Part shown: positions 1-8,452 of the stretch, piece after piece
How the letters are laid out: every line of letters begins with the position of its first letter
Position numbering within the stretch: position 1 is the stretch's first letter
From: Gemmatimonadota bacterium
GTDB taxonomy: Bacteria; Gemmatimonadota; Gemmatimonadetes; Gemmatimonadales; Gemmatimonadaceae
Direction of reading: 5' to 3'
DNA: 64,000 nucleotides
Assembly (NCBI GenBank): GCA_026387915.1
Contig: JAPLKS010000013.1
Location: 186,001 to 250,000, forward strand
Position numbers and translations under genes: made by a program
Notes under the pieces: model-generated
Database searches by the model: none
What the model was told of the DNA's origin: nothing
Seen by the model: the letters and a program-made list of their open reading frames with translations, nothing else

Positions 1-1678
1 CCCGCACCACCTCGACGCCGTTGATCAGCACCAGATGCATCCCCGTCGACAGCTGCAACGGCTTTTCGTACGTGGAGTTCTCCCGAATGCGCTGCGGATC
101 AAAGACGACAATGTCAGCAAACATCCCCGGACGGAGAAGCCCGCGGTCGGTGATCAACAGGCGCTGCGCGACCGCGCTCGTCATTTTGCGCACGGCGTCT
201 TCGAGCGGAATCACTTTTTCGTCGCGCACGTACTTGCCCAAGATGCGCGGATAAGTGCCGTACGACCGCGGATGCGCCAACGCCTTGGTGCTGTCTGGAT
301 CGCTACCACCGGCATCGGTGCCAATCTTCATCCACGGCTGCTTGAGCTGAAGCTTGACGTTGTCTTCGTTCATCAGGAAGTACATCGTGCCAATGTCCCG
401 CCCTTCGGACTTCAGCAAGTCCATGACAGTGTCGAGCCAGTCCTTGCCCATTCCTGCGGCAATCTCCGAGAGACGGTGGCCCGACCACTTTTGGTTTGCG
501 GGGCTGCGCAGCCCGGCAATCAGCACGCCCTGCGGCGTCGCTTGCTCGCAGAGACTCTCCCAAAAACTCGTGGGGTGCGCGACTTCCGCGCGAATCTTGG
601 CGCGCTCGGCGTCGCTCGAAATATTGGCGAACAATTTCCCGTCGGCCGACACCGAAGGCGGCAGACAGGCCGCGAGGCCGGTGCCACCGGCGGTGTACGG
701 ATACATGTTGGCCTGCACATCAAAGCCGGTCGCTCTCGCCGAATCGATTTTGGCGATCATCGCGGCTTCTTTGCTCCAGTTCCCAACGCCCGCCGCCTTG
801 AGGTGATAGATCTCAACGGGCACACCACCCTCGCGGCCAATGCGCAACGCCTCGTCCATAGCCTCGAGCACCTGATCGGCCTCGGAGCGCATATGCGTGA
901 TATAGATGCCGCCATAGGGCGCCATCGATTTCGTGACCTCGATCAACTCTTCGGTGCTCGCGTAGTTGCCCGGCGGATAGATCAGAGCGGTGCCGAGCCC
1001 GAAGGCGCCGTCTTCCATGGCATTGCGCATCGCGCCGCGCATGGCATCCATTGCGGCTGGGGTCGCCGCGCCCATCGCCATCCCCATGCCGAACACCCGA
1101 AGCGTGCTCGCGCCAACAAATGCGCCGACGTTTGGCGAGATGCCGTGGGTTTGCATCGCCCTGAGCCAGGCGTCGAATCCGTGCGGCCCCATAAACGGGC
1201 GGGCCGCCGCCGCGGCAGCGGGAGACGAATTCTCAAGTGAGCGCTCGCTGATTGGAGCACCCGTGTATGCCTCACCAAAAATCTCGGTCGTGATACCCTG
1301 CGTCACTTTGCTGACGTCGCGCCCGTCGCCCGAGACGTAGTTGCCGCCCGCCTGAATGTCGATAAACCCTGGCGCGACCACCAATCCGGTGGCGTCAATG
1401 CTGCGGCGCGCCACGAGCCGTTCGGCGGACCCACGTCGAACAATCTTGGCAATGTGATCCCCACGAATGGCCACGTCACCATAGAACCACGCGTTGCCCG
1501 CGCCATCCACAATGCGGCCGTTGGCAATCACGAGATCGTACGGTTCGTCCGCTGCGGGGCTGCCGCTCGTCGCCGAGGTGTGCAAGCCCGCGCACCCCGT
1601 CGCGAACGCGAACGCCATCGCACCCACGGTATGCACGGCTAGGCGGCGGTGCGTGAGGTAGTTCGTCTTGAGTGTCAT
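1..1678 (-). CDS. N-acyl-D-amino-acid deacylase family amidohydrolase, exported (partial at left edge)
   Basis: About 559 codons are open from ATG at 1678 to base 1, so the C-terminal end is missing. The N-terminus has a hydrophobic stretch ending in ATGC, giving a possible lipoprotein Cys29. The fold signature is amidohydrolase superfamily, D-aminoacylase subgroup: PGFID near residue 103, then ITHMRSE, EIYHLKAAG and GTDAGGSDP, which supply the conserved His, His and Asp ligands. The usual HxH after PGFID is absent; the sequence reads IDIQAGG, so Gln109 and Gly111 replace the two His. It may be a one-metal enzyme or act on an unusual substrate. It sits 4 nt after the serine hydrolase and is probably co-transcribed with it. 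Family assignment is strong; D-aminoacylase activity is inference. Confidence 0.85.
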   Translation of the reverse strand, partial: MTLKTNYLTHRRLAVHTVGAMAFAFATGCAGLHTSATSGSPAADEPYDLVIANGRIVDGAGNAWFYGDVAIRGDHIAKIVRRGSAERLVARRSIDATGLVVAPGFIDIQAGGNYVSGDGRDVSKVTQGITTEIFGEAYTGAPISERSLENSSPAAAAAARPFMGPHGFDAWLRAMQTHGISPNVGAFVGASTLRVFGMGMAMGAATPAAMDAMRGAMRNAMEDGAFGLGTALIYPPGNYASTEELIEVTKSMAPYGGIYITHMRSEADQVLEAMDEALRIGREGGVPVEIYHLKAAGVGNWSKEAAMIAKIDSARATGFDVQANMYPYTAGGTGLAACLPPSVSADGKLFANISSDAERAKIRAEVAHPTSFWESLCEQATPQGVLIAGLRSPANQKWSGHRLSEIAAGMGKDWLDTVMDLLKSEGRDIGTMYFLMNEDNVKLQLKQPWMKIGTDAGGSDPDSTKALAHPRSYGTYPRILGKYVRDEKVIPLEDAVRKMTSAVAQRLLITDRGLLRPGMFADIVVFDPQRIRENSTYEKPLQLSTGMHLVLINGVEVVR

Positions 1679-1682
1679 CGCG

Positions 1683-3221
1683 TCAGTTCCCCGCCCCACC
1701 ACTGCGCCCGCCACGGCCACCGCCGGCCGTCGCCTTGCGCGTGAGCAGCGAAATGTCGGGTGCCATGCCGTAGTACAACCCTGTCACTTTGTTGTCGGGG
1801 GTGACTTCAAACTTGATGAAGGCACTCAGCGCACTAATGGAACCGTTATTCCACCAACGGAAGTTGTTCGCGTTCCAGTATTCGAGCGTTCCGCGCACCA
1901 AACCGCGCGACATTTCGAGCTTGCCGTTCACGAGCGCCACGGTGGCCTCGCCGTACATGCTGTCCACAAACGTGCCCACGTACGTCGTGAGCGGCAGTGG
2001 CGCGGACACGGCGACATGCGGCGCCGTCGTATCAACCGGTGGCCGACGCGCCGCGGCTCGCGCGGTGGCCTCCGCGATGTAATCGCGCACTGGGGCGCCG
2101 AGGTGGCGGTCGAAGATGTAGTGCATCAGCAGGTCGGGCAGCTGCGTGTGATCCGTGTTGCTGAGCACGACGACACCGAGCTTCTTCTCCGGCATCATCC
2201 CGACCGCGGTCGTCATGCCGGGCGTGTTGCCGCCGTGCTGCCAGACCAACTCCTTCCGATAATCCTGCACGAACCATCCCATCCCGTAGGTATTGAACAG
2301 CGTCTGCTCGCCGCCACCGGGACCACCTGCTCCGACGAGCATCTGCGAGGTGTGGGTCTCCTTCAGTGCGGCGCTGCTCACCAAGCGCTTGCCGCCCACC
2401 ACACCATCGTTCATCTGAAAGCGCAGCCACTGCGCCATATCCACCGCATTCGAGAGAATAGATCCCGCCGGCGCGATGTTCTCGGCGTTGAACTGCCCCT
2501 TTCGCACCACGGTGTCCTTTTCCATGGAGTGCGGCGTGGCGACGTTCGGGGTCGTGACTCCTTTATACGTCGGCGCACTCGACGTCATGCCGAGCGGCGT
2601 GAAGATGCGCTGCTGAATGAGGTCGTCCCACGTGCTGCCCGCTGCGTTGCCGGCGGCGACACCAGCGGCGAGGAACATGATGTTTTGATACGACCACTTG
2701 GAGCGGAAGCTCGACTCGGGACGGAGGAACCGCACGCGGTGCAACACATCATCGCGCGACGTCCCGGCGTCAATCCAAATGAGCTCGCCACGGCCAATGC
2801 CACTGCGATGCGACAAGGCGTCACGCAGGGTGACCTGCGCGCTCGCCGCCGGATCGGCCAGCTTGAAGTCGGGCAAATACTTGGAGACAAGATCGTCGTA
2901 CTTCATCTTGCCGTCCGACACCATCATGCTCACGACCGTGGCGGTAAACGCCTTGCTGCTGGAGCCGATTTCAAAGAGGGTGCGTTCGTTGACCAGCGTC
3001 TGACTGCCGGCGGCGAGCACGCCGAATCCCTTGACGTAGAGCACCGTGTCGTTGCGCACAATGGCGACCGCGGCGCCGGGCACCCGAAGCGTGACCAAGG
3101 CCTTGGCCACATAGGCGTCGAATCCGGGATACGGTTCCTGCGCCGAGAGTGGGCGGGTGAAGGCCAGTCCGGCAATCAGGACTCCGGCCGCGAACTGCAT
3201 ATGACACCGTGTCTTCAGCAT
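1683..3221 (-). CDS. exported serine hydrolase, class C beta-lactamase/D-peptidase family
   Basis: About 512 residues. A signal peptide (cleavage after LSA near QEPYPG) leads into a PF00144-type domain with the nucleophile motif SSSK (SxxK), a tyrosine motif SYQN (YxN) and an HGGN motif near the end of the domain. A C-terminal extension of about 100 residues follows, ending in a short Gly/Arg-rich tail. The ATG at 3221 is chosen over an upstream in-frame start at 3296 because GAGG lies 5 nt before it and the signal peptide begins there. Families of this type include D-aminopeptidases, esterases and DD-carboxypeptidases. Its D-aminoacylase neighbour suggests work on D-amino-acid peptides, but substrate is not readable from sequence. 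A strong operator-like palindrome lies about 150 nt upstream. Confidence 0.88.
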   Translation of the reverse strand: MLKTRCHMQFAAGVLIAGLAFTRPLSAQEPYPGFDAYVAKALVTLRVPGAAVAIVRNDTVLYVKGFGVLAAGSQTLVNERTLFEIGSSSKAFTATVVSMMVSDGKMKYDDLVSKYLPDFKLADPAASAQVTLRDALSHRSGIGRGELIWIDAGTSRDDVLHRVRFLRPESSFRSKWSYQNIMFLAAGVAAGNAAGSTWDDLIQQRIFTPLGMTSSAPTYKGVTTPNVATPHSMEKDTVVRKGQFNAENIAPAGSILSNAVDMAQWLRFQMNDGVVGGKRLVSSAALKETHTSQMLVGAGGPGGGEQTLFNTYGMGWFVQDYRKELVWQHGGNTPGMTTAVGMMPEKKLGVVVLSNTDHTQLPDLLMHYIFDRHLGAPVRDYIAEATARAAARRPPVDTTAPHVAVSAPLPLTTYVGTFVDSMYGEATVALVNGKLEMSRGLVRGTLEYWNANNFRWWNNGSISALSAFIKFEVTPDNKVTGLYYGMAPDISLLTRKATAGGGRGGRSGGAGN

Positions 3222-3361
3222 CTGTACCTCATGTGAGGAAGTCCAACCAGCTCCACGCCACGCGCCCTGCTCGCTCCACGCCCTCCCCCGCCTCACGACC
3301 CGGAGCCATCGGCCGCAGATCAGAGAATGGGTTCATGCGCCGTCGAGGCGGCAGGCCCCTT

Positions 3362-3384
3362 AGTATACGATTTGGTATACCAAA
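3362..3384 (-). promoter_or_regulatory. operator-like palindrome with overlapping -10 box
   Basis: TTTGGTATACCAAA at 3371-3384 is a perfect 14-bp palindrome. A second GTATAC lies exactly 12 bp away at 3363-3368. Read on the minus strand, TATACT (3367-3362) is a good -10 box and the palindrome fills the 17-bp spacer, although the -35 hexamer is poor. The palindrome matches the TNGTNNNACNA pattern known for FadR-type GntR repressors. It would control the serine hydrolase/D-aminoacylase pair, with a leader of about 135 nt. No GntR gene is in the window. Confidence 0.6.
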
Positions 3385-3446
3385 ATACTCCCGAAGCTAT
3401 GACTCTTGGAGCGGACGCACAAGGGCAACGAAGGGGCCAAACGCAC

Positions 3447-3476
3447 GGCGCGCCACGGAGCGGACTCCGTGGCGCG
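3447..3476 (-). terminator. strong hairpin after the SusD-like gene
   Basis: GCGCGCCACGGAG (3447-3459) pairs perfectly with CTCCGTGGCGCGC (3464-3476) around a 4-nt loop. It lies 27 nt beyond the stop of the SusD-like gene. Only a weak T-run follows, so it may be a terminator or an mRNA 3' end stabiliser. Confidence 0.65.
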
Positions 3477-3503
3477 CGGTGTGCCTGCAAACCTGCGGTT
3501 GGG

Positions 3504-4907
3504 CTACGCCTTGCGGTCGATGCAGCCGGTGAACGCCGGGTTCACCTTCTCGCCGTCCGGCACGGGCATGTTCACGTCCGCGCCGTACACGCCACCCTTG
3601 AAGTAGACCCCCTTCGGGAAGACGTTGTCCTCGGTGCGGCCGTACTGACGGATCATGCGACGGAGGTCGCCGAGCCGCTGTCCGCGTCCGAAGGTCCAGA
3701 ACCCCTTCTCACGGAAGAACAGGGTGACGGCATCGCTCTTGGTGGCCGGCACGCTGGCCAACGCCGCCATGGCCGGCACCTGATAGACGCCAATCTTCGG
3801 TGCGGCCGCGCGCAGGGCGTTCAGCGTAGCCACCATGCCCGTGTAGTCATTGGCATTGAGCTGTGCCTCGGCCTCGAACAGGCGAGCGTCAATCCCGGAC
3901 GCGATCGGAAGCGGATCATCACGGTTCCAGATCTGTTGCACGAAATGCGGGGTCGCGCCGTCTTCGGCGATGACCTTCGGAACCGCCTGACTGCCGGGGA
4001 TGACCGGCACACGCGGATCCTTGGCCGATGCAAAGGGGAGCGCGTTCTTGATCAAGTTCGACGTGCCGTTCACGATGTCGAAGCTGTCGGCCACGCTCAT
4101 GCGCGCGGTGTTGCTGATGTTGCCCCAGATGCCGTTGTCGTCAGCGTTGTCGCCCGGGTTGCTCGTCCACACGTACTGGAACGCCGTGGGGATGCCGGAC
4201 ACGACCGCAGCGGCCGCCGCGTACTGACCCTGGTTGACCAGAATGCGCGCCTTGATGATCGACGAGGCCTGCCGGATGAAGAGGCTACCGGCATCACCGC
4301 CGACGTTGACGGCGAGCGCCGAATCCAGATGCGCCTTCGCCACGTCGTACACCTGTAGGTTCGTGAGCGGCGGCCCGAGCACCACCTGGCCCTTGAGCGC
4401 ACTGCCAAGCGGAATACCGTTGCAATAGGCCTCGGACATCGACATCTCGACGAAGCCGAGCGACATGTAAAGCTCGCCGATGTCCGCCGTGTTCGTGGGC
4501 ACGTAGGTCTTCATCGCATCGATGGCGGTGATCACGAATCCACGCGCCTGCGTGACCTGCGTGTACGGAATGGTCGGGTTATCGGTTGTGATCGCACGCT
4601 GGTCGATGTCCTGCCGCGTGTTTTGGAAATCGGCGTTCTTGAACTCGTCGGTCATGATGCCTGTTTCCTGCCACAGGCATTCGAGGCTGGCGCAGTTCAC
4701 CAGCAGCTTCACGCGACCGATGGCGCCAATCCGCAAGGCCGCGGCGGCCGACGGCGAGCCCGCCGCGTCAGAGCCGACGATGCCCGGGTTTTCTGGCTGG
4801 AGCAGTTCCTTGGTGTAGTCTTTGCACGCGAACGCCAAGAGCGAGGCGGCAGCAATAATGCAGCCCGTCGCTACGGCCGATCGAGCGCGATGATCATTTC
4901 GTGTCAT
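3504..4907 (-). CDS. SusD/RagB-like outer-membrane lipoprotein
   Basis: 467 residues. The N-terminus has a lipoprotein signal ending in LLAFAC, so the mature protein would start at Cys28. The first helical region (YTKELLQPENPG) and later FFREKGFWTFGRGQRLGDLRRMIRQYGR are the SusD/RagB pattern: helical TPR-like repeats and a conserved C-terminal 'R..dl.RL' segment. The usual length of the family is 450-550. It lies 24 nt after the SusC-like gene, the standard pairing in which SusD caps the SusC barrel and captures substrate at the cell surface. No glycoside hydrolases are nearby; the surrounding genes are peptidases and amidohydrolases, so an oligopeptide ligand is more likely than glycan. That ligand call is inference. 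Confidence 0.88.
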   Translation of the reverse strand: MTRNDHRARSAVATGCIIAAASLLAFACKDYTKELLQPENPGIVGSDAAGSPSAAAALRIGAIGRVKLLVNCASLECLWQETGIMTDEFKNADFQNTRQDIDQRAITTDNPTIPYTQVTQARGFVITAIDAMKTYVPTNTADIGELYMSLGFVEMSMSEAYCNGIPLGSALKGQVVLGPPLTNLQVYDVAKAHLDSALAVNVGGDAGSLFIRQASSIIKARILVNQGQYAAAAAVVSGIPTAFQYVWTSNPGDNADDNGIWGNISNTARMSVADSFDIVNGTSNLIKNALPFASAKDPRVPVIPGSQAVPKVIAEDGATPHFVQQIWNRDDPLPIASGIDARLFEAEAQLNANDYTGMVATLNALRAAAPKIGVYQVPAMAALASVPATKSDAVTLFFREKGFWTFGRGQRLGDLRRMIRQYGRTEDNVFPKGVYFKGGVYGADVNMPVPDGEKVNPAFTGCIDRKA

Positions 4908-4931
4908 GAATCTCGTCCTCGATGGGGTGAG

Positions 4932-7900
4932 TTAGTACTTGAGATTGAAACGGAGCGTGATGTACGTCGGCGGAGGGGCCGACTGGAAGTTCGTCTGGTT
5001 GTCATTCTGGGCGAGCCCCTGATTGATCTCGGGATCAATGTCGGAGAAGCCGGTCCAGTGATGAATGTTGCGGAGGCTGAGTACCACGCTGGAGCCCTTC
5101 TGCGCCCGCAACGACTTGGTGGCGATCCCCGGCAACTGATACACAAAAGACAACTCGCGGAAGCGCCAGAACTGGCCGTTCATAAAGTAGCCGGCCGCGG
5201 TCTTGTAGTTCGTGCCCCCGAGGTTCGAGCCGTAGGTCTTGGCAATGTTCCGCGCCTGCTCACCAAGAGGAGACTTCGGATCCTGCGTTTCGGCGCAGGC
5301 GCGCGGATCGGTGTTGCACTGGAAGTTGTTGCCGCCGTCCTGGACGTTGAAGCCGCCCTTGTAGTCGAACGACATGTTGATGCGCAACGTGTGCCGGAAC
5401 AGGTCGAAGCCGTTCTGGATGGAGAAAATGTCACGTGGAGCGGTCACGCCACGGAACTTGAGGGCGGAGTCCACGTGCACCTCGGACAGTGCATCGTCCT
5501 TGTTCCACTGCAGCACGCCGTCGTGATTGGCGTCGTTATACGTGAACGGACGGTACCACTGGCCGTTGATCGGGAGCCCCTCACGCTGCTGCGTGGTCAG
5601 GCCCTGCCCAATGACGCGGCGTGCATTGGTGGAGGCGTCGAAGCCGAGGTTGACCACCATGTTGGTGTTATGCGAGCCGTTGATCGTGACATCCCACCCA
5701 AAGTTGGGGCGGTCGAACAGCTGCGTGGTAATCTGCAGTTCGTGACCCGAGTTCCGGATCGAGCCCACGTTCTGGAGCACCGAGAGCTGCGAGGCCGCCG
5801 ACGAAGGGGCGAGCGGCACGCTGATCAGCGCGTCGTAGCTCTGGCGGCGATAGTAGGTGTAGTCCACGTGCACGAGGCCGTCGAAGAGCTGCGCGTCGAG
5901 GCCCGTTTCGTATTCCTTTGAGGTCTCAGGCTTCAGATCTGGCAGGCCCGGCTGCGCAGCCACGAGGCCCGGCGTATTGATGCCCGAGGTCGTGCCGCGC
6001 GTGGGGATGCTCGAGCTCGCCGCGGTGAACGTGACGAGTGCGGCCGTGGCGCCAGGCTGCACGCCGCTCGCACCAAATGCCGCGCGCAGGCGCAGCGACT
6101 GGAGCCACTTCTTCTGCGGGAAGAACGGCTCGTCGGATACCAACCACGAGGCGCTCAACTTGGGGTACACGACCTTCTGGAAGTTCGAGCCGAACGCGCT
6201 GTTCTGGTCGGTACGAACCGCGGCGGTCAAGAAGAGGCGATCGCGAAGGCTGGCCTGCTCCTGCACGAAGAAGCCCAGCGTCTTGACCACGGTCGGTTGG
6301 GTGTTGCTCGCCGTGCGCGTGGCCGCGGCGCCCACGCTGTTACCACCGGGCGGGAGCCCCGATCCGTTGGTGACAAGTCCGTCCGACTCAATGTTGTTGT
6401 ATTCCGCGCCGACCGTCGTCTTCAGGTTCAGCCACGACCGTGCGTCGTAGTTGACCGTGCTGGAGACTTTGGTGGTGAAGTTGCGCTGGTCAGTGCGACG
6501 GTCATCCACCACGCCGATGCGCTGCGTGCTGGCCACCGGGCACTCGTTCAGTCGGCAGATGCGGTAGTAGTCATAGCTGGCAAAGTCGATGCCCATCGTA
6601 AAGTCATTCTGCATCCACGAGTACGGACGCCAGAGGGCATTGCTGCTCAGGAGAAAGCGCTGCAAATCCTGCTTGTAGCTCTCCTGCATGACGTCGCCCG
6701 GCGCGTACTGGTAGTACTCGTTGAGCGGTGCGCCCTCAGCCGTCGTCGTGATTTTGCCTGGGCCAGGGCCGCGGAATCCGTAGTTCTGGAGGCCCGTGTA
6801 GAAGAGCGCCTCAAACGCGGCGTCGGACGGCATGATCCGGTTGTTCGACTTATTGAAGCCAAAGCTCACACCGATGTCCAGCTTGGGCGACATCGTCGCG
6901 TTAAGATTGGCGCGGAAGTTCACCGTTTGCTGCGCGAGCGGATGCAGCCAGTCGGACTTCACCGGCACCTTGGCGTCGGCAAACCGCTGCTGGTCGAACG
7001 CCGGCATCTGGATTGGCGCCCACTGGTCGGTGGCGTCGGTCGAGATAAAGTACCGAACTGCTTCAGATCCGCCGCTCACATTAAAGCCGTACGACTTGGT
7101 CTGCCCGTCGTGAATGAACGTGCGGGCCGGGTCGCGCAGCAGGAGATAGTGCGTCAAGCTGTCGGTGAGACAGGGCGAACCACCCTGCGCCGCGGGCGTC
7201 GACATCAACGCGAGCTGGCAACGGATTGGCGTGGTGGAGCCTGGAGCATGGCCCCAGTTCATATACATCATTGGATAGTTATTGCGATCCTGCACGCTGC
7301 CCATTTCGCCGAAGTACGACCAGCGGGGCGCACCGGCCCTGCCCTTCTTGGTCGTAATGACGATGACGCCGTTGGCCGCCGACGTGCCGTACAGCGTGGC
7401 CGCTGACGGGCCCTTCACAATCTCAATGTCCTGGATTTCCTCAGGATTGAGCGTATTCAACAGCGAGAAGTTGGTGCTACCATTGCCGGTCGTCGTGTTG
7501 GCGTTGAATCGGACGCCGTCCACCACGTAGATCGGCTGGTTGCCGAGACTAATCGAAGAGGTGCCGCGGATGCGCACTGTCGGCGCGCCACCGAGAATCG
7601 AGCCCGGGAGCATGACAACGCCCGGCGCCTTCGCCACCAAGAGGTCGGCGACCGAGGTGACCTTCATCTCCTCGACTTTCTTCCCCACGTCGCCGAGCGT
7701 CGTGATGGAATTGCCGAGCTCCACGCGCCGCTGCTGGCCAATGGCCGTGGTCACGACCTCCTGCAGCTGCACGACCGCGACGCTGAGCTTGAAGTCCAGG
7801 CTGGTGGTGGCACCGTCCGTCACCGTGGCCGGTTTGCGCAACGACTGGTAGCCCACGTGCATCACCATGACGGCGACGCTTCCGGCTGGGACATTGCGGA

Positions 7901-8108
7901 GCGTGAACTTGCCCTGCTCGTCCGTGGTGGCCGTGAGCAAGGTGTTAACCACGATCACGCGGGCATTCGCGAGCGCCGCAGCGGACTCGCCGCCCGTCAC
8001 GGTACCGGCAATTGTTCCTTGTGCTGCGAGCGGCAGGGCCGCCGCAACGAGCAGGAGCCATGCGGCGACGAATGCAACGTACGACCTCAGGCGGGTGAGA
8101 CTCGACAT
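4932..8108 (-). CDS. SusC/RagA-family TonB-linked outer-membrane receptor
   Basis: 1058 residues. The order is signal peptide (to about residue 29), a carboxypeptidase-regulatory-like beta-sandwich (about 30-115), a TonB-dependent plug domain (about 120-250, with PTVRIRGTSSIS, IYVVDGVR and the LYGTSAANGVIVITTKKG signature), then a 22-strand barrel ending in an aromatic C-terminal strand (FNLKY). These are hallmarks of SusC/RagA transporters, which import oligomers using TonB-ExbBD energy. AGGAG lies 8 nt before ATG. It leads the SusC-SusD operon. The TonB-box and STN domain are not obvious. Substrate is unknown. Confidence 0.94.
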   Translation of the reverse strand: MSSLTRLRSYVAFVAAWLLLVAAALPLAAQGTIAGTVTGGESAAALANARVIVVNTLLTATTDEQGKFTLRNVPAGSVAVMVMHVGYQSLRKPATVTDGATTSLDFKLSVAVVQLQEVVTTAIGQQRRVELGNSITTLGDVGKKVEEMKVTSVADLLVAKAPGVVMLPGSILGGAPTVRIRGTSSISLGNQPIYVVDGVRFNANTTTGNGSTNFSLLNTLNPEEIQDIEIVKGPSAATLYGTSAANGVIVITTKKGRAGAPRWSYFGEMGSVQDRNNYPMMYMNWGHAPGSTTPIRCQLALMSTPAAQGGSPCLTDSLTHYLLLRDPARTFIHDGQTKSYGFNVSGGSEAVRYFISTDATDQWAPIQMPAFDQQRFADAKVPVKSDWLHPLAQQTVNFRANLNATMSPKLDIGVSFGFNKSNNRIMPSDAAFEALFYTGLQNYGFRGPGPGKITTTAEGAPLNEYYQYAPGDVMQESYKQDLQRFLLSSNALWRPYSWMQNDFTMGIDFASYDYYRICRLNECPVASTQRIGVVDDRRTDQRNFTTKVSSTVNYDARSWLNLKTTVGAEYNNIESDGLVTNGSGLPPGGNSVGAAATRTASNTQPTVVKTLGFFVQEQASLRDRLFLTAAVRTDQNSAFGSNFQKVVYPKLSASWLVSDEPFFPQKKWLQSLRLRAAFGASGVQPGATAALVTFTAASSSIPTRGTTSGINTPGLVAAQPGLPDLKPETSKEYETGLDAQLFDGLVHVDYTYYRRQSYDALISVPLAPSSAASQLSVLQNVGSIRNSGHELQITTQLFDRPNFGWDVTINGSHNTNMVVNLGFDASTNARRVIGQGLTTQQREGLPINGQWYRPFTYNDANHDGVLQWNKDDALSEVHVDSALKFRGVTAPRDIFSIQNGFDLFRHTLRINMSFDYKGGFNVQDGGNNFQCNTDPRACAETQDPKSPLGEQARNIAKTYGSNLGGTNYKTAAGYFMNGQFWRFRELSFVYQLPGIATKSLRAQKGSSVVLSLRNIHHWTGFSDIDPEINQGLAQNDNQTNFQSAPPPTYITLRFNLKY

Positions 8109-8452
8109 GCGGTATTCTCCTAGGGATGGCGTCGGAGCGACAGCGGCGTCAGGAACAGTCCACTCGGCTTGCGACGGGCACGGTCACACCGCAAAAGAAA
8201 CGGGGTGCGACGCGATCGGGGGGGGCGATTGGCGTGCCGTGCTGGCCTTGGAACGCACGGATGTGCGACAGGCCGGCACTTTGAGACCGAGGACATTACG
8301 ACATCGGGAGAGTCCCGTCAAGCAAAACGGAAGCGCGCTCCGCAAAGTCAGACGCGCACGTCGGCGCCGGGAATGCGGCCGCACCCCCCTGAATGCATTC
8401 GCGGCAGCCCAAGGAACGGGCTGCCGCGAACGAGTCATGCACCGCGCCGCCG
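8109..8452. other. intergenic region between susC-like and amidohydrolase genes
   Basis: 344 bases lie between the susC-like start and the stop of the third amidohydrolase. It holds the SD (AGGAG) of susC at its left end and the hairpin at 8400-8428 at its right end. A further 10-bp palindrome, GAATGCATTC, sits at 8391-8400. No open frame here has a plausible start and family match. I could not identify a convincing susC promoter. Confidence 0.6.
8400..8428 (-). terminator. hairpin after the amidohydrolase operon
   Basis: CGCGGCAGCCC (8400-8410) pairs perfectly with GGGCTGCCGCG (8418-8428) across a 7-nt loop, 24 nt beyond the stop of the third amidohydrolase. No long T-run follows on the minus strand. 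Confidence 0.6.

Noticed and set aside
1668-3236. Plus-strand open frame of over 500 codons opposite the serine hydrolase
   Set aside because: It is the mirror of a high-GC gene: the product is Arg/His-rich with no family motif, while the minus strand has a signal peptide, SxxK and YxN motifs.
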